From DATKBT01 sp035546295 (lineage in GTDB: Bacteria; Acidobacteriota; Thermoanaerobaculia; Multivoradales; Multivoraceae), in NCBI GenBank assembly GCA_035546295.1, contig DATKBT010000114.1, positions 135,880 through 199,879 of the forward strand: a stretch of DNA of 64,000 nucleotides. The letters are read 5' to 3'. The notes below the pieces were generated by a model, which was given only the letters and a program-made list of their open reading frames with translations, did no database searches and had not been told where the DNA came from. A program made the position numbers and the translations under genes. Shown here one piece after another: positions 55,263 to 64,000 of this stretch (its first letter is position 1; each line of letters opens with the position of its first letter).

Positions 55263-57341
55263 CTACTCCTCCTCCTCTCCCTTCCGCTCCTCGCCGTCCT
55301 CGTCGGAGCCATCGTCATCGCCGCCCGCCTCTTCGGATGCCTCGTCTTCGGAGGTGTCTTCGTCATCGGACGAGGAAGACTCCTCCTCCTCAACCTCCTC
55401 CTCCTCGACCTCCTCAACCTCCTCCTCAACCTCCTCACTCTCCTCACCCTTCACCGAGGCGCTCTCGTCTCCGTCCCCCGCGGCGACCTCGCCGCCCTTC
55501 TCGTCGTCTGCGTCCTCGGTGTCCTCGCTCTCGTCAGCCGCGGAAGCAGCGGCAGCGGCCTTGGCCGCAGCCTCCTCCTCGGCGGCCTTCTCCTGCGCCT
55601 CGAACTCGGCGATCTCGGCGGCGGTCGGCTGATCGACGCCGCGCATGGTCAGGCCGACCTTCTTCTCGTCCTCCTCGATGCGCAGGATGCGAGCCCGCAC
55701 GAAGTCGCCGACCGTGAACTCGTCCTCGAGCTTGCCGCTCACCGTGTCGATCTCGCTGACGTGCGCGAGGCCCTCGAGCCCGTCGTAGATGTCGATGAAC
55801 AGGACGAAGTCGGTGACGTTGACGACCCGCCCCTCGACCTGGTCGCCGACGTTGTGGCTGTCGACGAAGTCCTGCCACTCGTTGGGCAGGAACTCCTTGA
55901 TCGAGAGCGAGACACGCTGGCCGGCGACGTCGATGTTGGTGATGCGGGCCCTCACCTCCTCCCCCTTGTGGAGGATCTCGGAGGGGTGCTTCACGCGCTT
56001 GGTCCAGCTCATGTCCGAGACGTGGATCAGGCCGTCGATGCCGTCCGCGATCTCGACGAAGGCGCCGAACTCGGTGAGGTTGCGCACCTGCCCTTCGATG
56101 ATGGTCCCCACCGGGAAGCGCGAGGCCAGCTCCTCCCACGGGTTCGCCTCGGTCTGCCGCAGCGACAGGCTGATGCGTCGTTGATGCATGTCGAGCTCGG
56201 AGACGATCGCCTCGACCTCGTCGCCGACGCTGAGCAGCTTCGAGGGCGTGATGTTCTTCTTGGTCCACGACATCTCGCTGACGTGGATCAGCCCCTCGAC
56301 CCCCTCCTCGATCTCGACGAACGCGCCGTAGTCGACCAGGCTGACCACCCTGCCGCGGACCCGCGAGCCGAGCGGGTACTTCTTGTCGACCAGCGTCCAG
56401 GGATCCTCGCCCTTCTGCTTGTAGCCGAGCGACACGCGCTCGGTCTCGGGATCGAACTTGAGGATGACGACCTCGATCTCGTCGCCCACCGCGAAGTACT
56501 CGGAGGGGTGGTTGACGCGCCCCCAGGAGATATCGGTGATGTGGAGCAGACCGTCGATGCCGCCGAGGTCGACGAAGGCGCCGTAGTCGGTGATGTTCTT
56601 GACCACACCCGGCAGCAGCGCGCCCTCGACCAGCTTGGTCAGGGTCTCCTTCTTCTTCTTCTCGTACTCCTTCTCGAGGACCGCCTTGCGCGAGAGCACG
56701 ATGTTGTTGCGCCGCCGGTCCAGCGAGATGACCTTGAACTCGAGCTCCTCGCCCTTGAGCGACTCCAGGTTCTTGACCGGCCGGATGTCGACCAGCGAGC
56801 CGGGGAGGAACGCGCGCAGGCCGACGTCGACGGTGAGCCCGCCCTTGATGCGGTCGACCACTCGCCCGGTGATGATCTTGCCTTCCTTGTAGCTCCGCTC
56901 GACCTCGGCCCAGACGCGCATGCGCTCGGCCTTGATCTTGGAGAGCATCACGTAGCCCTCGGCGCCCTCGGTCTGCTCGAGCAGGACCTCGACCTCGTCG
57001 CCGATCTTCACCTGCACGTTGCCTTCGCGGTCGGAGAACTCCCGGAGCGGGATCAGACCCTCGGACTTGTAGCCGACGTCGACCACGACGTCGTTCGAGG
57101 TGATGTCGATGACCGTGCCCTGCACCAGCTCACCCTCGCTGAGATGGCGCATGCTGTCGTCGTAGAGGGCAACGAGCTGCTCGTCGCTCAGCTCGGAAAC
57201 ATCGCCGATCTGTTCGAGATCGATGGCGTCCGCGGCTCCGTCGCCCGGCTCGATCTCGCCGTCGGTGTTGCCGGGACCGCTCGCGACGGCCGCATCGTCG
57301 GCGACCGCGGAGACGGAGTCCCGCTGTTGTTCAGTGGACAT
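55263..57341 (-). CDS. rpsA: 30S ribosomal protein S1 with long acidic tail
   Basis: 692 residues from ATG 57341, with AGGAGG 13 bp upstream. Six S1 (OB) domains are seen, starting near GELVQGTVIDI, GKIITGRVVDR, GALLPGVVKNI, GSRVRGRVVSL, GTIIEGQVRNL and GDQVEGRVVNV. A ~55-residue acidic N-terminus precedes them. After domain 6, about 130 residues are almost only Glu, Asp, Ser, Ala and Gly, far longer than in E. coli (557 residues). S1 recruits mRNA to the 30S subunit. Confidence 0.95.
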   Translation of the reverse strand: MSTEQQRDSVSAVADDAAVASGPGNTDGEIEPGDGAADAIDLEQIGDVSELSDEQLVALYDDSMRHLSEGELVQGTVIDITSNDVVVDVGYKSEGLIPLREFSDREGNVQVKIGDEVEVLLEQTEGAEGYVMLSKIKAERMRVWAEVERSYKEGKIITGRVVDRIKGGLTVDVGLRAFLPGSLVDIRPVKNLESLKGEELEFKVISLDRRRNNIVLSRKAVLEKEYEKKKKETLTKLVEGALLPGVVKNITDYGAFVDLGGIDGLLHITDISWGRVNHPSEYFAVGDEIEVVILKFDPETERVSLGYKQKGEDPWTLVDKKYPLGSRVRGRVVSLVDYGAFVEIEEGVEGLIHVSEMSWTKKNITPSKLLSVGDEVEAIVSELDMHQRRISLSLRQTEANPWEELASRFPVGTIIEGQVRNLTEFGAFVEIADGIDGLIHVSDMSWTKRVKHPSEILHKGEEVRARITNIDVAGQRVSLSIKEFLPNEWQDFVDSHNVGDQVEGRVVNVTDFVLFIDIYDGLEGLAHVSEIDTVSGKLEDEFTVGDFVRARILRIEEDEKKVGLTMRGVDQPTAAEIAEFEAQEKAAEEEAAAKAAAAASAADESEDTEDADDEKGGEVAAGDGDESASVKGEESEEVEEEVEEVEEEEVEEEESSSSDDEDTSEDEASEEAGGDDDGSDEDGEERKGEEEE

Positions 57342-57490
57342 GATGGGTTGGGGTTCCTCCTGGGATTCTGACGTCGGGCTGCGAGGGAATCGCTCCGGAC
57401 GCGAAGGTCCAGGCGTCTCGTTCGCGCCCCGCTTCCGGCTGGCGGAAGGGCTCGAGTTCGGACCGCTGGCGGGAGAACTCGGAAGCATCG

Positions 57491-57519
57491 AGTATAGGGG
57501 TCGGCAACAAGGCGGTCAA
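57491..57519 (-). promoter_or_regulatory. Sigma-70 promoter of rpsA
   Basis: On the minus strand TTGACC (57519-57514) and TATACT (57496-57491) are separated by 17 bp. Each box matches five of six consensus bases. The start would be near 57484, giving a leader of about 143 nt, a place where S1 could autoregulate as in E. coli. Confidence 0.72.
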
Positions 57520-57555
57520 CCGAACCGCGGTCCGAAAGGCTCCGCGACGAAAGCC

Positions 57556-58740
57556 TTACACGCAGGCTGATCCGGCGCGCCGGCGGGACGGTTCGCGCGG
57601 GTGTCGCAGCGCTGCCAGCAGCTCGGAACGAACCGCGGCGTCGCTCTCGCGACGAAGCGCCGAGGCCAACGCGGCGCGCGCCTCGGGGGCGGCGCAGCGC
57701 CCCAGCGCCCAGGCGGCGTGACCGCGAATCTCGGCGTCGTCGTCGTCGAGCGCGGCGACCAGCGCCGACAGGTGCGACGGTTCGCGCCGGTTGCCGGCGG
57801 CGACCAGCGCGTTGCGGCGCAGACCCTCGCGCCTTGCGCGCTTCATGGGACTGCCGCGAAAGCGCTCGACGTAGTCGTCGCGCTCGAGCGACATCAGGGC
57901 GGCGAGATCGAGCTCCCCCCGGCCGGCGGGGAGGCCGAGCTCGGGATGATCGTAGTCGAGCACCCCGTCGCGCCCCGGCTTGCGGTTCCACGGGCAGACC
58001 TCCTGGCACACGTCGCAGCCGAAGACCCAGTCGCCGTTGCCCTCGCGGGCCTCGGGCGGCAGACCGCCGCGGTGCTCGATCGTCCAGTAGCTGATGCAGC
58101 GACGGCTGTCGAGCCGGTAGGGCTCGGGCAGTGCGCCCGTCGGGCAGGCCTCCAGGCACAGCGTGCAGGAGCCGCACAGGTCGCCGATCGGCTGATCGGG
58201 CTCGAGCTCGAGCGTCAGCAGCAGCTCGCCGAGCAGGAACCAGGAGCCCTGGCGGTGCAGCAGGTTGGTGTTCTTGCCGATGCGCCCCAGCCCCGCCCGC
58301 TGCGCCAGCTCACGCTCGAGGATCGGGCCGGTGTCGACGTAGGAGCGCGTGGCGCACCCGGGGTACGAGCGCTCGATCCGCTCGCCCAGCGCGCGCAGCC
58401 GTCGCATCATCACCTCGTGGTAGTCGTCGCCGCGCGCGTAGCGCGCGACCCGCGGCCAGAGATCGCCCGCCGGCTCCTCCTCCCCGCGCAGCGGGCTGTA
58501 ATGCAGGGCCACGCACAACGCGCTGCGCGCTCCGTCGAGCAGACGGCGCGGATCGAGGCGGGCCTCGACCCGGCGCTCGAGCCACTGCATCGAGGCGTGG
58601 TCTCCCCGCTCCAGCCAGCGCCTGAACACCTCGCCGTGATCGGAGGGTTGCAGGCGGGCGACGCCGGCCCGATCGAAGCCGGCCTCGATCGCCCAGCCCT
58701 TGAGCTGGGCGGCTCGCTCAGCTCCGCCGTCGGTAGACAC
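57556..58740 (-). CDS. queG: Epoxyqueuosine reductase QueG
   Basis: 394 residues. The cobalamin-binding domain has FDRAGVARLQPSDHGEVF and YVDTGPILERELAQRAGLG with the catalytic Asp. Two [4Fe-4S] motifs are CGSCTLCLEACPTGAL and CDVCQEVCPWNR. A C-terminal HEAT-like part (RNALVAAGNRREPSHL, HAAWALGRC) is typical. It makes queuosine from epoxyqueuosine in tRNA. The start overlaps the dihydrofolate reductase end by 23 bp. Confidence 0.95.
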   Translation of the reverse strand: MSTDGGAERAAQLKGWAIEAGFDRAGVARLQPSDHGEVFRRWLERGDHASMQWLERRVEARLDPRRLLDGARSALCVALHYSPLRGEEEPAGDLWPRVARYARGDDYHEVMMRRLRALGERIERSYPGCATRSYVDTGPILERELAQRAGLGRIGKNTNLLHRQGSWFLLGELLLTLELEPDQPIGDLCGSCTLCLEACPTGALPEPYRLDSRRCISYWTIEHRGGLPPEAREGNGDWVFGCDVCQEVCPWNRKPGRDGVLDYDHPELGLPAGRGELDLAALMSLERDDYVERFRGSPMKRARREGLRRNALVAAGNRREPSHLSALVAALDDDDAEIRGHAAWALGRCAAPEARAALASALRRESDAAVRSELLAALRHPREPSRRRAGSACV

Positions 58741-59236
58741 GGAACACCGTAGCGTGCTCGTCGCGCTCCCCCGCGGGGAGTGTCTCTTCCTCCACCGCCC
58801 GCCAGACCGACGGATCGATCGCCGGGAAGGTCACGTCGCCGCTCACCTCGGCTTCGACGTGGGTGATCAGCAGGCGATCGGCCTCCGGGAGCAGCAGGCG
58901 ATAGAGCTCGCCGCCCCCCGCGCAGAACACCTCGTCGTCTCCTCGAATCGCGTCGCTCAGCTCCTGCAGGCTGTGCACGACCTCGATGCCGTCGGGGGCG
59001 AAGCCCGGGTCGCGGCTCAGCACCACGTTCCGCCGTCCGGGCAGCGGCCGGCCGATCGAATCGTAGGTCTTCCTGCCCATCAGCAGAGTGTGCCCCAGCG
59101 TCCGCTGCTTGAAGCGCCGGAGGTCCGACGACAGCCGCCAGGGCAGCCGCCCCCGCTGGCCGATCGTGCCGTTGCGCGCGACCGCCGCGATCAGCGACAG
59201 CCTGCCCGCGGGCGCCGATCTGTCGCCAGCGCTCAC
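58718..59236 (-). CDS. folA: Dihydrofolate reductase
   Basis: 172 residues: [55 protein letters not shown] (across 30-66) and [19 protein letters not shown]. It regenerates tetrahydrofolate used up by ThyA next door. GTG 59236 overlaps the thyA stop as GTGA. About ten extra residues precede the normal start. Confidence 0.95.
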   Translation of the reverse strand: MSAGDRSAPAGRLSLIAAVARNGTIGQRGRLPWRLSSDLRRFKQRTLGHTLLMGRKTYDSIGRPLPGRRNVVLSRDPGFAPDGIEVVHSLQELSDAIRGDDEVFCAGGGELYRLLLPEADRLLITHVEAEVSGDVTFPAIDPSVWRAVEEETLPAGERDEHATVFRVYRRRS

Positions 59237-60027
59237 ACCGCGACCGGCGCGGCGATCGCGGGGTGCGGGTCGTAGCGCTCGAACCGGATGTCTTCGTACT
59301 CGAAGTCGAAGATCGAGGAGACGCCGGGTGCGAGCGCCAGATGCGGCAGCGGCCGAGGCTCGCGCTCGAGCTGCCGGTGCGCCTGCTCCAGGTGGTTGCT
59401 GTAGAGGTGCGCGTCGCCCAGCGTGTGGACCAGCTCGCCGGGCGCGAGCCCGCACACCTGCGCGATCATGGCGGTCAGCAGCGCGTACGAGGCGATGTTG
59501 AACGGCACCCCCAGGAACACGTCCCCCGAACGCTGGTAGAGCTGGCAGGACAGACGTCCGCCACCGACCCAGAACTGGAACAGCGTGTGACATGGCGGCA
59601 GCGCCATCCGATCGAGGTCGGCGACGTTCCAGGCGCTGACCACCAGCCGGCGCGAGTCGGGCTCGGTCCTGATCCGCTCGACGACGTCCACGATCTGATC
59701 GATCACACGCCCGTCCGAGCCCTCCCACGACCGCCACTGCTTACCGTAGATCGGTCCGAGGTCCCCCTCGGCGTCCGCCCACTCGTCCCAGATGGTGACC
59801 TTGCGCTCCTGCAGCCAGCGGACGTTGGTGTCGCCACGCAGGAGCCAGAGCAGCTCGTAGACGATCGACCGGGTGTGCAGCTTCTTGGTGGTCAGCAGCG
59901 GGAAGCCCTGCGCCAGGTCGAAGCGCATCTGAGGCCCGAAGACGCTCAGGGTCCCGGTGCCGGTGCGATCCTCCTTGGGGACCCCCTCGTCGAGGACCCG
60001 GCGGAGCAGATCGAGGTACTGCCGCAT
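59233..60027 (-). CDS. thyA: Thymidylate synthase
   Basis: 264 residues from ATG 60027, the same length as E. coli ThyA and with the catalytic cysteine also at position 146 ([11 protein letters not shown]). Other marks are [22 protein letters not shown] and [19 protein letters not shown]. It makes dTMP from dUMP with methylene-tetrahydrofolate. A GTG directly before the ATG is possible but less likely. It forms a coupled operon with folA and queG. Confidence 0.97.
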   Translation of the reverse strand: MRQYLDLLRRVLDEGVPKEDRTGTGTLSVFGPQMRFDLAQGFPLLTTKKLHTRSIVYELLWLLRGDTNVRWLQERKVTIWDEWADAEGDLGPIYGKQWRSWEGSDGRVIDQIVDVVERIRTEPDSRRLVVSAWNVADLDRMALPPCHTLFQFWVGGGRLSCQLYQRSGDVFLGVPFNIASYALLTAMIAQVCGLAPGELVHTLGDAHLYSNHLEQAHRQLEREPRPLPHLALAPGVSSIFDFEYEDIRFERYDPHPAIAAPVAV

Positions 60028-60034
60028 CACGGTG

Positions 60035-60040
60035 ATCTTA
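60035..60040 (-). promoter_or_regulatory. Candidate -10 of thyA with leaderless geometry
   Basis: TAAGAT on the minus strand (60040-60035) ends 7 nt before ATG 60027, so transcription would start at or one base from the start codon. No -35 match and no ribosome-binding site were found. Confidence 0.35.
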
Positions 60041-60198
60041 CCGCGAGGCGTGGCCGCGTCCGCGACGGCGCAAAACCCGCGGAGCGAGCCCGCGCGCGCT
60101 TTGCGTCTCTTGTCCTTGAAGGGCCCTCACGCCCCACCCGCCGCTCGCCTCGAGCGCTCGAGCTCCGTCTCGAGCTCAACGTCCGATCGGAGATCTTC

Positions 60199-61734
60199 AT
60201 GCTGGCCAGAGCCCTCGCCGCCACCCCCTGGGGCATCGACGCCCTCCCGGTCGAAGTCGAGGTCGACGTCCGCAACGGCATTCCGGCGACCCAGCTCGTC
60301 GGCCTCCCCGACACCGCGGTTCGGGAGAGCCGGGAGCGGGTGCGCTCGGCCATCCGCCACAGCGACTTCGAGCTCGGAGATCGGATCGTCGTCATCAACC
60401 TGGCCCCCGCCGACCTGCGCAAGGAGGGCAACCACCTCGACCTCGCCATCGCTCTGGGCTTGCTGGCGGGGCACGAGAAGATCCCGGCGGACGCGCTCGA
60501 GGGGCGGCTGTTCTGCGGCGAGCTCGGTCTCGACGGCGCGGTGCGGCCGATCCGGGGCGCGCTGGCGATCGCCGAGCTCGCGCGTCGAAGACGCGTGCGC
60601 GAGCTGATCCTGCCGAGGGCGAACGCCTCCCAGGCGGCGCTACTCGAGGCCTGCCCCGTCATCCCGGTGCGCAGCCTCTCGGACGCGGTCGGCCACCTGA
60701 TCGGCGTGCACCGGATCGTGCCGGCGTCGCCAGCGGATCTCACCGACGACGAAACCTCGACCGGGGAGCCGGATCTGGCGGAGGTGGCCGGCCAGGAGAT
60801 GGCGCGCCGGGCCCTCGAGATCGCGGCGGCAGGAGGCCACAACCTCCTGATGATCGGACCGCCGGGCTCCGGCAAGACCATGCTGGCTCGCCGGTTGTCG
60901 GGCATCCTCCCGCCCCTCGAGCGACTCGAGGCGATCACCATCACCAACATCCACTCGCTCGCCGGCGCCCAGGTCCCGACCGGCCTGATGCGCCGGCGAC
61001 CCTTTCGGTCGCCGCACTCCGGGATCAGCACCGCCGGTCTGGTCGGCGGCGGCTCGATCCCGCGCCCCGGCGAGGTGAGCCTCGCCCACGGCGGTGTGCT
61101 CTTCCTCGACGAGCTCCCGGAGTTCCGGCGAGACGTGCTCGAGGCGTTGCGGCAGCCGATCGAGGACGGCAGCGTCTGGATCTCGAGGGCGAGGGCCCGC
61201 CTCTGGTTCCCGGCCCGCTTCGCCCTGGTCGCGGCGATGAATCCCTGCCCCTGCGGCTTCTTCGACGACGCGCGTCACGACTGCCGCTGCTCACCCGCCG
61301 CGATCGCGCGCTACTCGGGCCGGATCTCGGGGCCGCTGCTCGATCGCATCGACCTCCACGTCGCCGTCCACGCGGTCCGGCTCGACGAGCTGCGGGGATC
61401 GCCGGGGGAGCCCACCGAGACGGTGTCGGCGCGCGTGCAGCGAGCACGAGCTCGGCAGCAGGAGCGAAACGGCGTCGGCCGCCGAGGCGAGCCCAGGCTC
61501 AACAGCGCGCTCGGTCCCGCCGGTCTGCACGCACTGTGCGCACCGGACGCGGCAGGCCAGCGGCTCCTCGAGCGAGCCTTCGACGCGCTCGGCCTCTCGG
61601 TCCGCTCGCTCCATCGCATCCTGCGCGTCGCCCGAACGATCGCCGATCTCGACGAGGAAGAGAGGGTGAGCTCTCGTCACATCGGAGAGGCGATCCAGTA
61701 CCGGGCCGGCGAGGAGCGAGCGGCGGTCTCCTGA
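60199..61734 (+). CDS. comM: YifB/ComM Mg-chelatase-like AAA ATPase
   Basis: 511 residues. The N-terminal domain (ALAATPWGIDALPVEVEVDV, RERVRSAIRHSDFELG, NLAPADLRKEGNHLDLAIAL) is followed by Walker A GPPGSGKTMLARRLSG near residue 223 and LFLDELPEF. The Zn-type motif CPCGFFDDARHDCRC and a Mg-chelatase C-terminus are present. ComM is a hexameric helicase that moves branches during natural transformation; competence is not proven for this organism. ATG 60199 follows GGAG. Confidence 0.94.
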   Translation: MLARALAATPWGIDALPVEVEVDVRNGIPATQLVGLPDTAVRESRERVRSAIRHSDFELGDRIVVINLAPADLRKEGNHLDLAIALGLLAGHEKIPADALEGRLFCGELGLDGAVRPIRGALAIAELARRRRVRELILPRANASQAALLEACPVIPVRSLSDAVGHLIGVHRIVPASPADLTDDETSTGEPDLAEVAGQEMARRALEIAAAGGHNLLMIGPPGSGKTMLARRLSGILPPLERLEAITITNIHSLAGAQVPTGLMRRRPFRSPHSGISTAGLVGGGSIPRPGEVSLAHGGVLFLDELPEFRRDVLEALRQPIEDGSVWISRARARLWFPARFALVAAMNPCPCGFFDDARHDCRCSPAAIARYSGRISGPLLDRIDLHVAVHAVRLDELRGSPGEPTETVSARVQRARARQQERNGVGRRGEPRLNSALGPAGLHALCAPDAAGQRLLERAFDALGLSVRSLHRILRVARTIADLDEEERVSSRHIGEAIQYRAGEERAAVS

Positions 61735-61765
61735 CGCGAACCGACCTTATCGAAGAGGATGCATC

Positions 61766-61795
61766 TTGACCGCCGTCGCGGCGCGACCCTAGAAT
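61766..61795 (+). promoter_or_regulatory. Sigma-70 promoter of the M23 peptidase gene
   Basis: TTGACC (61766-61771) and TAGAAT (61790-61795) each match five of six consensus bases, with an 18-bp spacer. The start would be near 61802, leaving a leader of about 140 nt before ATG 61942. Confidence 0.65.
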
Positions 61796-61941
61796 CACGA
61801 GATCACGTTCGTTCATGGCCGCTGCCCCCGGGCCGCGCGCCTGCATTCTTCAACGGGACGCGGCCGGCGAGACCGGTCTGCGGAGAGCCCGCTACCGACG
61901 AGGTGATCGCGAGGTCACCTGGAATGGAAGGGCGCGGTCAC

Positions 61942-62820
61942 ATGGGCTTGAAGCACCACACCATCATCTTCGTCCCGCACTCGCGTGCCAAGTACCGCAA
62001 GTGGCGCGTGAGCAACCGCCAGATCCAGGCGGCGGCGGTCGTGCTCGCAGGATCGCTGCTGGCGGTCACCACGATCACGTGGCTGCACTTCAGCACCAAC
62101 GTCGACCTCGGTGAGCTCGAGCGGCTGCGGGCCGAGAACCAGCAGCTGCGGGTGGTGCACGAGGAGTTCGAATCGAGCTTCCGCAACCTCCAGCAGAACC
62201 TGAGCGAGTTCGAGGAGCGAACGCGGGATCTCGCGATCATCGCCGGCATCCAGGACACCGCGAGCCCCCTCGGCGGCGGCGGCCAGGCCGGCACCGGGTC
62301 CGGCGGCGACATCGTCGAGCCCCAGACCGGCATCGACGTCGAGCGGCTCGCCTCCCGCAGCCGTGTCCTCGGCGCGCAGCTCGGCGAGCTCGACGGCAAG
62401 CTCGACGAGCGGAGCCGGTGGATCGCCTCCCAGCCCTCGATCGCCCCGGTGCGAGGCATCTTCACCAGCTACTACGGCAACCGCACCGATCCGATCCTCG
62501 GCCGACCGGCCTTCCACAACGGCGTCGACATCTCTGCCACGCCCGGCCGCAAGGTCGAGGCGACCGCCGATGGGATCGTCGTCCGGGCCGGCGTCAAGGG
62601 GCACCTCGGGCGCTCGGTCCAGATCTCGCACGGCTTCGGCCTGACCACGATCTACGGCCATCTGAAGAGCATCGCGGTCGAGCCCGGCCAGCGCATCTCG
62701 CGCGGCGAGGTGGTCGGCGAGGTCGGCAATACCGGGCGGGCGACCGGCTACCACCTCCACTACGAGGTGCGCGTCGCGAACCGGCCCCAGAACCCGCTGC
62801 ACTTCATCCTGGATCGGTAG
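61942..62820 (+). CDS. Membrane-anchored M23 peptidase (LytM-like)
   Basis: 292 residues. A basic N-terminus (MGLKHHTIIFVPHSRAKYRKW) leads to one membrane helix (about 27-47), a coiled coil (about 55-100) and a LytM domain with HNGVDIS and HLHYEV, so both metal-ligand motifs are intact. It either cuts peptidoglycan peptides or, like EnvC/MepM, controls it. ATG 61942 is chosen because family members begin MxLKHHTIIFVPH; ATG 61924 is in frame. Confidence 0.92.
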   Translation: MGLKHHTIIFVPHSRAKYRKWRVSNRQIQAAAVVLAGSLLAVTTITWLHFSTNVDLGELERLRAENQQLRVVHEEFESSFRNLQQNLSEFEERTRDLAIIAGIQDTASPLGGGGQAGTGSGGDIVEPQTGIDVERLASRSRVLGAQLGELDGKLDERSRWIASQPSIAPVRGIFTSYYGNRTDPILGRPAFHNGVDISATPGRKVEATADGIVVRAGVKGHLGRSVQISHGFGLTTIYGHLKSIAVEPGQRISRGEVVGEVGNTGRATGYHLHYEVRVANRPQNPLHFILDR

Positions 62821-63126
62821 GCGAGCGACGGCTCCGCACGCGCCGGCGGCCCGCGCCGACCGGCGTCTCCCACAGGAATGCGAGCCCCCGGCCGCCGCGT
62901 TGTGCTCAGCGGCTCGACCCGCTCGGTTCCCGTCGCCCTTCCTCGTCTCCGAGGCTCGCGAGCCGGCGGCCCGGCGATCCGGAGGGGCCCGGGCCCTTTG
63001 CTACACTGAGACCGCTCGCACGGCACGGCCATCGGACCTCCGCGCGCCGTCTCACCCACCTTCGAAACGCTCCCTCCGCAGGTCGCGTGCAGCGTCTCGG
63101 CGCACGCACCTGCGCGGCACTCTTCC
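62821..63126. other. 306-bp intergenic region before secA
   Basis: No gene is supported. It ends with the secA leader and contains a likely promoter at 62999-63007. GGGCCCGGGCCC at 62985-62996 is a perfect palindrome directly upstream of the -10. Confidence 0.6.
62999..63007 (+). promoter_or_regulatory. Extended -10 promoter of secA
   Basis: TGCTACACT fits an extended -10 (TGn plus TACACT, four of six). No -35 box is found at the right distance, as expected for extended -10 promoters. The start near 63014 would give a leader of about 113 nt. Confidence 0.45.

Positions 63127-64000
<874 letters not shown>

Overview
This is a GC-rich (roughly 70%), densely coded chromosomal segment from a Gram-negative-type bacterium. 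Lipid A synthesis (lpxB), several predicted lipoproteins, an RND efflux pair and the housekeeping run thyA-folA-queG-rpsA-HU-lpxB-yicC-gmk-rpoZ-coaBC support this. The gene order and codon style recall Acidobacteriota (Thermoanaerobaculia-like) or a myxobacterium-like lineage. That placement is inference, because no 16S rRNA is present. No rRNA, tRNA, CRISPR array, prophage or intact insertion sequence was seen.

Layout. 1-1287: 3' part of a GH94-type glycan phosphorylase/cyclic-glucan synthase. 1391-2482: fatty-acid desaturase behind a sigma-54-like -24/-12 site. 2717-3690: a pirin gene broken into two ATGA-coupled pieces. 3839-9895: a beta-oxidation operon (two acyl-CoA dehydrogenases, thiolase, FadB/J-like trifunctional protein) behind a TetR-type palindrome. 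9929-18681 (minus): a stress/redox island with three Usp proteins, a tetraheme NapC-like cytochrome, CBS proteins, a stand-alone receiver, a GCS2-CBS fusion and a FixL/FixJ-like two-component pair whose first PAS keeps FixL haem-pocket residues. 18730-26046: a bifunctional kinase, a CaiB remnant, methylmalonate-semialdehyde dehydrogenase, a DUF885 lipoprotein and a threonine dehydratase-like enzyme. 26099-30208: FemAB-like protein, clpS, clpA. 30319-34593: small membrane proteins, two luciferase-like oxidoreductases and a PQQ-type beta-propeller. 34666-35327: an RHH/PIN toxin-antitoxin pair. 35563-40148: RND efflux permease and adaptor. 40501-46112: TPR lipoprotein, DUF819 permease, membrane-bound spermidine-synthase-like protein. 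46490-49163: PDZ/heptad-repeat protein, ABHD14-like lipoprotein hydrolase, family-4 uracil-DNA glycosylase. 49160-60027 (minus): core housekeeping. 60199-end: comM, an M23 peptidase and the 5' part of secA.

Two themes cut across the window. First, translation is tightly coupled: many gene pairs overlap as ATGA or GTGA, and three as TTGA, which decides the rare TTG starts of yicC, lpxB and a small membrane protein. Several other genes (clpS, thyA, the antitoxin) have a -10-like hexamer so close to the start that leaderless mRNA is likely. Second, short tandem duplications (6-18 bp units) are scattered through the window. Several sit exactly at translation starts (clpA, rpoZ, the threonine dehydratase-like gene, the kinase at 20376), where they multiply or imitate start signals.
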